DNA of 5,563 nucleotides from Accumulibacter sp. (GTDB taxonomy: Bacteria; Pseudomonadota; Gammaproteobacteria; Burkholderiales; Rhodocyclaceae), in NCBI GenBank assembly GCA_031276375.1, contig JAISNE010000058.1:1-5563 (forward strand). Direction: 5' to 3'. Under the pieces are notes generated by a model, which had not been told where the DNA came from, did not search any database, and saw nothing but the letters and a program-made list of their open reading frames with translations. Positions 1-5,474 of the stretch are shown here, in pieces (the stretch's first letter is position 1; the number at the start of each line of letters is the position of its first letter). Both the position numbers and the translations under genes were made by a program.

Positions 1-344
1 TGCGCGAGGTGGCCGGACGCTGGAAGGACGAGGCCGAGCTGGAGCGCAAGGCGGCGGAGCTGCGCGCCCGACTGAACCTGGCGGCGCTCCTGGTGACGCG
101 CAGCGAGGAAGGCATGTCGCTGTTCCTGCCGGAGCGGACGATTCACGAAAAGGCCGTGGCGCGCGAAGTGTTCGACGTGTCCGGCGCCGGCGACACGGTC
201 ATCGCCACGCTGGCGGTGATGCTCGCGCGCGGCGCCGGCTGGGCGCGGGCGATCCACGCGGCCAACGCGGCGGCGGGCGTCGTGGTCGGCAAGCTGGGCA
301 CGGCGGTCGTTTCCAGCGACGAACTGGCCGCGGCGCTCGACTGA
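1..344 (+). CDS. rfaE1: D-glycero-beta-D-manno-heptose-7-phosphate kinase, C-terminal part (5' end outside window)
   Basis: This is the C-terminal 113 residues of a PfkB/ribokinase-family sugar kinase; the reading frame enters from the left edge (first full codon at 3) and stops at 342-344. The PfkB signature GAGDT is encoded at 183-197, and its aspartate (codon 192-194) is the catalytic base in this family. It is followed by the family's C-terminal helix-rich end (AANAAAGVVVGKLGTAVV). The known enzyme phosphorylates heptose-7-phosphate at C1 in the cytoplasm, making the bisphosphate used for ADP-heptose and LPS inner core. The protein ends right after the kinase fold, so it is the stand-alone kinase, unlike enterobacterial HldE, which carries a fused nucleotidyltransferase. 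The hldD gene 3 kb downstream in the same orientation supports RfaE1 over ribokinase, fructokinase or other PfkB members. A GTG at 9 is in frame but internal, because the frame stays open to the window edge. Confidence 0.88.
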   Translation, partial: REVAGRWKDEAELERKAAELRARLNLAALLVTRSEEGMSLFLPERTIHEKAVAREVFDVSGAGDTVIATLAVMLARGAGWARAIHAANAAAGVVVGKLGTAVVSSDELAAALD

Positions 345-353
345 GGCGCGACG
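342..353 (+). promoter_or_regulatory. Probable ribosome binding site of the RCC1 gene, overlapping the rfaE1 stop
   Basis: TGAGG at 342-346 includes the rfaE1 stop codon and lies 7 bases before the ATG at 354. It is a modest Shine-Dalgarno, consistent with translation coupled to rfaE1. A second in-frame ATG at 381 has CGGGA at 368-372, 8 bases upstream. I prefer 354 because the extra residues supply the Lys4 and Arg8 positive charges expected in a signal peptide n-region, which the shorter start would lack. Confidence 0.5.
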
Positions 354-443
354 ATGAACGGAAAAATCGGGAACCGCGCGATGAATGGCTTCGGATCGTT
401 TCTTTGTTTCCTGTCTTTCCTGCTGGCGGCGCCGGCGTTCGCC
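354..443 (+). other. Signal peptide coding segment of the RCC1 protein
   Basis: Residues 1-30 have a basic n-region (K4, R8), a hydrophobic stretch of Phe, Leu and Ala, and an AFA|AS signal peptidase I site. The cysteine at residue 19 lies inside the hydrophobic core and is not in a lipobox, so a lipoprotein is not indicated. Confidence 0.8.
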
Positions 444-3365
444 GCGTCGCCCGAGCCGGGGGTGTGGTACGGAGAGATCGACGGCTACCGGATCATGCTC
501 TGCGTCGAGGAAGGCAAGGCGGCGTATTACTACGCTGGGCAGTCCGCCGAAATCGAACTCGACATGAGCGATTTCGGGCATTGGAGCGAATCGGTCAAGG
601 GCAAGGTCACCGGGTATTGGAAGATCGAAGAGCAATCCAGTAGCCACGAATACCTCAAATACGTCAAAGGTGTTTGGGGCAGGCTTCGTGGAAAGGAAAA
701 CCGGTCGTTCGACTTGTACCATCTCAAGGAAGTGGATTCGGCGTGCGGCAGTTCGATCTACCGGCAGACCTTGCTGGTTCCCGGCGAAAAGCGGTTGTCC
801 TTGCCCCTGGTTCCGGACAGGCCGGCGGTCATGGCGACCGACGGCTCGGCGGCCATCCTGAAGGCCAACGGCGATCTGTGGCTCTGGAGCAAGCGGCAGC
901 CGTGGCCCAGGCGCGTGGGGCAAGGCTTTGTCCGCGCCGCGCTGGGGCCTTATCACTTTCTGGGAATCAAGGACGACGGCAGCTTGTGGGCAGGAGGAGA
1001 GCGCGTGGGCGGCGATCGGCTTTTGCGCATGGGCGATGGCTTTGTCGCCATCGTGGCGAAAGGAGAAGAGTTCGCTCTCGCCATAAGGAAGGATGGCACC
1101 CTGTGGGCCTGGGGAGGAAATCCATCAAGGGAAAAGTACGCCAAACCCGTTCTGCTGGGGAAATCCTTTGTTTCGGTTGACGCCGGATCTATTTCTTATG
1201 CGGCAATCAAGGACGATGGGACGCTATGGACATGGGGAAACAATCTGTACGGTCAACTCGGGATTGGCGATGGCGGCAGCCGGTATAACCAGATGTACCA
1301 CCGCGAGCATTTGCCTACCTTGGTTGGGGGAGATTTTGCCCAGGTTTCCGTAGCCTATTCGTATATGGTCGCTGTCAAGAAGGACGGTAGCTTGAGCACT
1401 TGGGGCCGCAGTAATTGGAGGCCGATCGAAAACGGGACGGACAAGGGCCACGGGCTTCCCGTCAAGATCGGAGAAGGGATTGCGCAAGCCGTCGCTGCTA
1501 CCTGGAATGTGGCGGCGGTCAAGACCGACGGCACGCTCTGGCTCTGGGGGCGAAATCATCCAGGGATGTTTGGCGATTGCGACAGCGTGACGAGGGAGCG
1601 CATCCATCCCGTCCAGGTGGGAGAAGACTTCGCGCAGGCGGCGCTCGGGAGCGATTTTCTTCTGGCCCTGAAGCGGGACGGGAGCGAATGGACTTTCGGC
1701 TGGCCGTGGGAAGGCGACCAGATCGATACGCCGAGGGCGTGCCGGAAGCCGGCGCGGGTGGTGTTCGGCGGTGTCAGCGCCTGGGACAAGCCCGCCGGGG
1801 CGGCGATCGCGCCGAAGTTGAGCGGGCCGGCGATGCCCGCCAATATCGTCGGCATCGCGGCGGGCGCTTCGCATTCGGCGATGGTCACGGCGGACGGGAC
1901 CTTGTGGACCTGGGGCAATAACGAATACGGCCAGCTTGCGCTTGGCACCACGCGGAATCACGACCGCCCGCAACGGGCCGGCGGCGGTTTCCAGCGGGTG
2001 TCGATCGACGGCGGGCGTACGCTGGCGACAAAGGCCGATGGCAGCCTGCTGTTCTGGGGCGCGATTCCACAGTCATTTCCGGATGACGATGTTTCGCGGG
2101 ACATGAAAAAGGTGCTGGCGCCGACGGCAATATTTCCGGGCCTCACCGTTTTTCTGCGCAGCGGCCGGAGCGGGCTTGGACTCAGGAATGACGGCACGAT
2201 TCTTGTTTGGTCATATTATTGGGAAACATCCGGGCCGCCGCGGGAATTCGGACACGAGATCAGGGAAATCGGCGCCGGGTTCGCGTATCGCAGTTATGCG
2301 CTTCGTAACGACGGTTCCTTATGGGAACTGTCGGGTACGCCGCCGAAGCTCTTCGGCGAGAACTTCCTGCACATCGCGGTCGGCCCGGGGCACGCCTACG
2401 GCATCAAGGCGGACGGCAGTTTGTGGGCGTGGGGAAACAATCGGGAATACCAGTTGGGGGACGGCACGCGGATCGAGCGCGACGATCCGGTGCGTATCGG
2501 CGAGGGCTTCGTTCAGGTGGCGGCGGGCCGATTCCACGGCATCGCGCTGGCCGCCGACGGTTCCGTATGGGCCTGGGGATACAATGAAACCGGCGCGCTC
2601 GGCGACGGGAGCACTTCGCCGCGCGCCAGGCCGGTCAAGGTCGGCGACGGCTTTGCCAGGGTCGCCGCCGGCGATTATCACAGTATCGCGCTCAAATCCG
2701 ATGGCACTCTTTGGGCCTGGGGCGCCAACGAAGAGGGCCAGCTTGGCGACGGGACGAAGGTCACGCGCCTGTCTCCACGGCGGATATATCCCGCGCCGGA
2801 CGCGAAAGACCCGGCGGCTTCGCCCGTTTTGCCCGCCGCCGCGGAAAAGCCGGCGGAGCGGCGCGTCAGCGCGCTTCGGGTCGGCCGGTATTTTAGCTGC
2901 GTGTCGTTCTCGGACGGCCAGTACAAGTGCTGGGGCGAGAATATGGAGGAAGAAATCAGAACCGGCGGTCCCCGGCGGAGTCCGGCATCGACATTCGGAC
3001 CCGGCCTCGGTCGCTTGGTCGATTGCCGGACATCAAAGAGCGCGTGCGACGAGACTTTTTCCAGTTTTCCGTTTCTGCGCGGAGCGTCGTCGGTCATCAC
3101 GCATTACGACTTTGCCTGCGCCCTGAAAAACGGCCGGATCCGCTGCGCCCATCGGAATGACGGGGGCACCGCGCGCTCGATCGTGGATGGCATCCATGAC
3201 GCGGTGACGTTCGACTATTGCGGGAATCACGGTTGCGCGCTGCTGTCGGACGGGCGGGTAAAATGCTGGGGAAGCGATAACAGCCACGGCGAGTTGGGCG
3301 ATGGAACGAAGACCCGTTCCTCTTCCCATGGGATGGCGGTCGAAGTAGTGAACTTGAGGCCCTGA
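354..3365 (+). CDS. Exported RCC1-repeat (beta-propeller) protein of unknown function
   Basis: The 1003-residue product begins with a Sec signal peptide: K4/R8 n-region, hydrophobic core at about 16-27, and predicted cleavage at AFA|AS after residue 30. It should therefore act in the periplasm or outside the cell. Residues about 35-150 form a module I do not recognise (starts WYGEIDG at 38; C50 and C131 may pair). From about 171 onward, 17 units of the form (D/N)DG(T/S)LWxWG...LGDG...V(K/R)(V/I)G(E/D)GF..VAAG..H..A(L/I)K begin near residues 171, 207, 246, 287, 343, 391, 441, 513, 561, 612, 652, 686, 734, 782, 853, 926 and 965. This is the RCC1 (regulator of chromosome condensation 1) repeat. 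The set groups as 7 + 7 + 3, fitting two seven-bladed propellers and a partial third, which is cysteine-rich and follows a Pro/Ala linker at about 816-840. Bacterial RCC1-fold proteins include the beta-lactamase inhibitor BLIP-II, so a protein-binding role is possible but unproven. No catalytic motif is visible. It sits 9 bases after rfaE1 and 18 bases before hldD. Confidence 0.9.
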   Translation: MNGKIGNRAMNGFGSFLCFLSFLLAAPAFAASPEPGVWYGEIDGYRIMLCVEEGKAAYYYAGQSAEIELDMSDFGHWSESVKGKVTGYWKIEEQSSSHEYLKYVKGVWGRLRGKENRSFDLYHLKEVDSACGSSIYRQTLLVPGEKRLSLPLVPDRPAVMATDGSAAILKANGDLWLWSKRQPWPRRVGQGFVRAALGPYHFLGIKDDGSLWAGGERVGGDRLLRMGDGFVAIVAKGEEFALAIRKDGTLWAWGGNPSREKYAKPVLLGKSFVSVDAGSISYAAIKDDGTLWTWGNNLYGQLGIGDGGSRYNQMYHREHLPTLVGGDFAQVSVAYSYMVAVKKDGSLSTWGRSNWRPIENGTDKGHGLPVKIGEGIAQAVAATWNVAAVKTDGTLWLWGRNHPGMFGDCDSVTRERIHPVQVGEDFAQAALGSDFLLALKRDGSEWTFGWPWEGDQIDTPRACRKPARVVFGGVSAWDKPAGAAIAPKLSGPAMPANIVGIAAGASHSAMVTADGTLWTWGNNEYGQLALGTTRNHDRPQRAGGGFQRVSIDGGRTLATKADGSLLFWGAIPQSFPDDDVSRDMKKVLAPTAIFPGLTVFLRSGRSGLGLRNDGTILVWSYYWETSGPPREFGHEIREIGAGFAYRSYALRNDGSLWELSGTPPKLFGENFLHIAVGPGHAYGIKADGSLWAWGNNREYQLGDGTRIERDDPVRIGEGFVQVAAGRFHGIALAADGSVWAWGYNETGALGDGSTSPRARPVKVGDGFARVAAGDYHSIALKSDGTLWAWGANEEGQLGDGTKVTRLSPRRIYPAPDAKDPAASPVLPAAAEKPAERRVSALRVGRYFSCVSFSDGQYKCWGENMEEEIRTGGPRRSPASTFGPGLGRLVDCRTSKSACDETFSSFPFLRGASSVITHYDFACALKNGRIRCAHRNDGGTARSIVDGIHDAVTFDYCGNHGCALLSDGRVKCWGSDNSHGELGDGTKTRSSSHGMAVEVVNLRP
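2409..2840 (+). repeat. Three in-phase 144-base RCC1 blade repeats (units 12-14)
   Basis: Blade motifs start at 2409, 2553 and 2697, so successive units are exactly 48 codons apart. Each encodes (A/S)DG(S/T)(L/V)WAWG followed by a LGDG turn and a (R/K)(I/V)GxGF-type strand; unit 14 loses this order after its LGDG turn. These are the most canonical blades in the protein. The DNA copies have drifted considerably at third positions, so the duplication is not fresh. The other units vary from 34 to 73 residues. Confidence 0.8.
2889..3365 (+). other. Cysteine-rich C-terminal RCC1-like segment
   Basis: Nine cysteines (849, 859, 891, 898, 922, 931, 956, 961, 971) occur in the last 155 residues, against four in the preceding 818 residues of the mature protein. 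Several sit at blade positions occupied by other residues in the canonical units: the motif here is KCWG (859 and 971) instead of WAWG, with a partner cysteine about 10 residues before it (849 and 961). This spacing suggests one disulfide per blade, which fits an exported protein. Confidence 0.7.
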
Positions 3366-3370
3366 ATCAC

Positions 3371-3375
3371 GAGGA
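3371..3375 (+). promoter_or_regulatory. Ribosome binding site of hldD
   Basis: GAGGA lies 8 bases before the ATG at 3384 and just after the RCC1 stop at 3363-3365. It is the strongest Shine-Dalgarno in the window and fixes the hldD start. No room exists for a separate promoter in the 18-base gap. Confidence 0.8.
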
Positions 3376-3383
3376 ATCGTCTT

Positions 3384-4388
3384 ATGTACACCATCGTCAC
3401 CGGCGCGGCCGGGTTCATCGGATCGAACGTGGTCAAGGCGCTCAACGAGCGCGGCGCGGCGCGAATCGTCGCCGTCGACGATCTGAAGCGGGCGGAGAAA
3501 TTCAGGAACCTGGTCGATTGCGAGATCGCCGATTTCCTCGACAAGGAAGACTTCCTCGCGCGCCTCTCGTCCGGCCGGTTCGACGGCGCCGTCGACGCCG
3601 TGCTGCATCAGGGCGCCTGTTCCGACACCATGGAGACCGATGGCCGCTACATGATGGAGAACAACTACCGTTATTCGCTGACCCTGCTCGACTGGTGCCA
3701 GGCGCGCAAGGTGCCCTTCCTGTACGCCTCCAGCGCGGCGGTCTACGGCGCCGGCCGCCGGTTCCGCGAGGAACGCGCCTGCGAAGCGCCGCTCAACGTC
3801 TATGGCTATTCCAAATTCCTGTTCGACCAGATCGTGCGCCGGCGTTTGCCGGAAGCCTCCGCGCCGATCGCCGGCTTCCGCTACTTCAACGTCTATGGCC
3901 CGCGCGAAGCGCACAAGGGGCGCATGGCCTCGGTGGCCTTCCACCACTACCGGCAGTTTTGCGCCGAGGGCAAGGTCAAGCTGTTCGCCGGTTGCGACGG
4001 TTACGCCGACGGCGAACAGAAACGCGATTTCGTCCATGTCGGCGACGTGGCCAGGGTGAATCTCTTTTTTCTCGACCATCCGGAAAAGTCCGGCATCTTC
4101 AACGTCGGCGCCGGGCGGGCGCAAAGCTTCAACGAACTCGCCGCGGCCAACGTGAATGCCTGCCGCGCCCTGCGAGGCCAGCCGCCCGAAACGCTCGAAG
4201 CGTTGCAACGGCAAGGTTTCATCGAATACATCCCGTTCCCCGAAGCGCTGAAAGGAAAATATCAGAGCTTCACTCAGGCCGATCTCTCCAAACTGCGCGA
4301 AGCCGGCTACGATGCGCCGTTCGCCAGTGTCGAGGAGGGTGTGGCGCAATACGTTCCCTGGCTCAAAGACCATGTACAAAACACTTGA
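3384..4388 (+). CDS. hldD: ADP-L-glycero-D-manno-heptose 6-epimerase
   Basis: This 334-residue short-chain dehydrogenase/reductase-fold epimerase inverts C6 of ADP-D-glycero-D-manno-heptose. The product is ADP-L-glycero-D-manno-heptose, the donor for the LPS inner core. The NADP-binding GxxGxxG is at residues 7-13 (GAAGFIG), followed by the acidic pair D32-D33 after the second strand. The active-site residues known from the E. coli enzyme are all present at the same numbers: S116, Y140 and K144 (YGYSK), and K178 in the [13 protein letters not shown] segment. The length is close to the E. coli protein (about 310 residues) with some additional residues. It belongs to the same pathway as rfaE1 upstream and overlaps cysM downstream. 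Older symbols are rfaD and waaD. Nothing in it looks damaged. Confidence 0.96.
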   Translation: MYTIVTGAAGFIGSNVVKALNERGAARIVAVDDLKRAEKFRNLVDCEIADFLDKEDFLARLSSGRFDGAVDAVLHQGACSDTMETDGRYMMENNYRYSLTLLDWCQARKVPFLYASSAAVYGAGRRFREERACEAPLNVYGYSKFLFDQIVRRRLPEASAPIAGFRYFNVYGPREAHKGRMASVAFHHYRQFCAEGKVKLFAGCDGYADGEQKRDFVHVGDVARVNLFFLDHPEKSGIFNVGAGRAQSFNELAAANVNACRALRGQPPETLEALQRQGFIEYIPFPEALKGKYQSFTQADLSKLREAGYDAPFASVEEGVAQYVPWLKDHVQNT

Positions 4389-5268
4389 AGACCTCGTTGG
4401 CGAAACGCCGCTGATTCGCCTGAAACGCCTTTCCGCCGCCGCCGAGGCGCGCGGCAACGTGCTGCTGGCCAAGCTGGAAGGCAACAATCCGGCCGGATCG
4501 GTCAAGGACCGCCCGGCGCTGTCGATGATCGACCGGGCGGCGCGGCGCGGCGAGATCGCGCCCGGCGACACGCTGATCGAGGCGACCTCCGGCAACACCG
4601 GCATCGCGCTGGCGATGGCCGCGGCGATGAGCGGCTACCGCATGATCCTAGTCATGCCGGAAAACCAGAGCGTCGAGCGCCGCCAGACGATGCGCGCCTT
4701 CGGCGCCGAACTGGTGCTCACGCCGCGCGACGGCGGCATGGAACTGGCGCGCGACGTCGCCGAAAAAATGCGCGACGAAGGCAAGGGCGTGATCCTCGAC
4801 CAGTTCGCCAATCCCGACAACCCGCTGGCGCATTACGAAGGCACCGGGCCGGAAATCTGGCGCGATACCGAAGGACGGGTCACGCACTTCGTCAGCAGCA
4901 TGGGCACCACCGGCACGATCATGGGCGTGGCGCGCTACCTGAAGGAACAAAATCCCGGCGTCCGCATCGTCGGCTGCCAGCCCGAGGACGGCTCGCAGAT
5001 TCCGGGCATCCGCAAATGGCCGGAAGCGTATCTGCCGAAAATCTTCGACCGCGCGCTGATCGACCGCATCGAACCGGTCTCGCAGGGAGACGCCGAACGC
5101 ATGACGCGGCGCCTCGCCCGCGAAGAAGGCGTCTTCGCCGGCATCTCGTCGGGCGGCGCCATGACCGTCGCCCTGCGCCTCGCCGAGGAAGTCAGCAACG
5201 CAACGATCGTCACCGTCATCTGCGACCGCGGCGACCGCTACCTGTCGACCGGTGTGTTTCCGGCGTGA
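4372..5268 (+). CDS. cysM: Cysteine synthase B (O-acetylserine sulfhydrylase)
   Basis: This 298-residue PLP-dependent fold-type II enzyme makes L-cysteine from O-acetylserine and sulfide or thiosulfate in the cytoplasm. The PLP lysine is K45 in [10 protein letters not shown]. The substrate-binding TSGNTG loop is at 72-77, the phosphate-binding GTTGT at 178-182, and SSGG at 259-262 contains the serine that contacts the pyridine nitrogen. CysM rather than CysK is indicated by [15 protein letters not shown] in the middle and by the C-terminal [14 protein letters not shown] (C284). I start it at 4372 ([17 protein letters not shown]) because homologues begin at this point; an in-frame ATG at 4312 would add residues that only mirror hldD. 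The start lies 17 bases inside the end of hldD and has no good Shine-Dalgarno at normal spacing (GAGGAGGG at 4332-4339 is too far), so translation is probably coupled to hldD. Confidence 0.95.
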   Translation: MYKTLEDLVGETPLIRLKRLSAAAEARGNVLLAKLEGNNPAGSVKDRPALSMIDRAARRGEIAPGDTLIEATSGNTGIALAMAAAMSGYRMILVMPENQSVERRQTMRAFGAELVLTPRDGGMELARDVAEKMRDEGKGVILDQFANPDNPLAHYEGTGPEIWRDTEGRVTHFVSSMGTTGTIMGVARYLKEQNPGVRIVGCQPEDGSQIPGIRKWPEAYLPKIFDRALIDRIEPVSQGDAERMTRRLAREEGVFAGISSGGAMTVALRLAEEVSNATIVTVICDRGDRYLSTGVFPA

Positions 5269-5296
5269 ACCAGAGGACAGAAGACAGTCATATTTG

Positions 5297-5311
5297 CGGC
5301 GCTTCGCGCCG
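5297..5311. repeat. Hairpin of unit 1
   Basis: A 6-base-pair perfect stem, CGGCGC/GCGCCG, closes a TTC loop. The same core (GGCGC-TTC-GCGCC) recurs at 5413-5429. No T-run follows, so it is not an intrinsic terminator by itself. Confidence 0.8.
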
Positions 5312-5315
5312 GTCA

Positions 5316-5367
5316 CCTTCCCGCGGGCAGGCCCGCCGTTTTTCCTGGAATCCTGACGCAAGTATCG
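5316..5367 (+). pseudogene. Degenerate duplicate of the 5' end of the DUF1841-like gene
   Basis: These 52 bases match 5484-5536, codons 4-21 of the downstream gene, at about 46 of 53 aligned positions by hand alignment. Differences are two A-to-G changes (5326, 5330), loss of one C after 5338, a three-base block around 5345-5347, and a G-to-A change that turns the TGG codon of the gene into TGA (5353-5355). The missing C shifts the frame, and no start codon precedes the fragment, so it cannot encode the protein. Confidence 0.8.
5323..5343 (+). terminator. cysM: Possible intrinsic terminator after cysM
   Basis: GCGGG (5323-5327) pairs with CCCGC (5332-5336) around a CAGG loop, then CG and five Ts (5339-5343). 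The stem is short but all G/C, and it lies 55 bases after the cysM stop. It is built from the degenerate gene fragment: in the intact gene the equivalent stem has an A facing C (A at 5494). Confidence 0.45.
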
Positions 5368-5374
5368 TGAACAA

Positions 5375-5403
5375 ATGACAGAGGGCCGAAGACAGAATAT
5401 AGT
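5375..5403 (+). promoter_or_regulatory. Sigma-70-like promoter for the DUF1841-like gene
   Basis: ATGACA (5375-5380) and TATAGT (5398-5403) each match the -35 and -10 consensus at five of six positions and are separated by exactly 17 bases. Transcription would start near 5409-5411, just before the unit 2 hairpin, giving a 5' leader of about 65 bases. The -35 box spans the junction between the two repeat units. The equivalent position in unit 1 has no comparable pair. Confidence 0.6.
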
Positions 5404-5412
5404 GAATTCATG

Positions 5413-5429
5413 CGGGCGCTTCGCGCCCG
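5413..5429. repeat. Hairpin of unit 2
   Basis: A 7-base-pair perfect stem, CGGGCGC/GCGCCCG, closes a TTC loop. It would lie at the very 5' end of a transcript from the promoter at 5375-5403, where it could stabilise the leader. Confidence 0.8.
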
Positions 5430-5437
5430 GTAACTGA

Positions 5438-5468
5438 CTGTCCTCCGTCCTCTGTCCTCTGTCCTCCG
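5438..5468. repeat. Heptanucleotide tandem repeat, four copies plus a partial
   Basis: After CTG (5438-5440) come TCCTCCG, TCCTCTG, TCCTCTG and TCCTCCG (5441-5468). The copies differ only at the sixth base (C or T). The tract is wholly pyrimidine apart from one G per heptad and ends 6 bases before the ATG at 5475. Confidence 0.9.
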
Positions 5469-5474
5469 CCCCCC

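Larger units (their letters stand above)
5271..5367. repeat. Composite intergenic unit 1 (heptads, hairpin, gene fragment)
   Basis: In order, the unit holds CAGAGGA-CAGAAGA-CAG (5271-5287), an AT-rich spacer, a hairpin with stem CGGCGC and loop TTC (5297-5311), and a degenerate copy of the start of the downstream gene (5316-5367). The same order recurs in unit 2 from 5379. Unit 1 lacks the right-hand heptad tract and the ATG region found in unit 2. It begins 2 bases after the cysM stop codon. Confidence 0.75.
5379..5474. repeat. Composite intergenic unit 2 (heptads, hairpin, inverted heptad tract)
   Basis: The left arm CAGAGGG-CCGAAGA-CAG (5379-5395) matches the unit 1 arm with two changes. 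An AT-rich spacer, a CGGGCGC/GCGCCCG hairpin (5413-5429) and a right arm of heptads (5438-5468) follow, then CCCCCC and the ATG of the next gene. The left and right arms are inverted relative to each other (CAGAGGA is the complement of TCCTCTG), so the whole unit can fold as an imperfect long palindrome around the central hairpin. Confidence 0.75.

Noticed and set aside
396..444. Lipoprotein signal in the RCC1 protein because of Cys19
   Set aside because: The residues around Cys19 do not form a lipobox, and a clear AFA|AS signal peptidase I site follows at residue 30.
2176..3126. 316-codon open frame on the + strand overlapping the RCC1 gene
   Set aside because: It is an alternate frame of the RCC1 repeats, rich in Arg, Ser and Pro, and shows no domain. 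The RCC1 frame has clear repeated motifs throughout.
4312..4371. Longer cysM start at the ATG at 4312
   Set aside because: The extra 20 residues lie in the hldD coding region and have no counterpart in CysM proteins. Family alignment begins at the ATG at 4372.
3033..4604. 523-codon open frame on the - strand opposite hldD and parts of its neighbours
   Set aside because: It lies opposite hldD, which carries full catalytic motifs, and runs past both ends of it. Its product is low-complexity Arg/Ala/Gly-rich with no recognisable motif, as expected for a shadow in high-GC DNA.
5297..5311. Unit 1 hairpin as the cysM terminator
   Set aside because: No T-run follows (GTCACC comes next), and the same hairpin recurs in unit 2 downstream of a promoter, so it is better seen as a repeat-element stem.
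5438..5468. Heptad tract as a CRISPR or phase-variable coding repeat
   Set aside because: Units are 7 bases with no spacers, so it is not CRISPR. It lies outside any coding frame with a start, so slippage would change the leader and not a protein frame.
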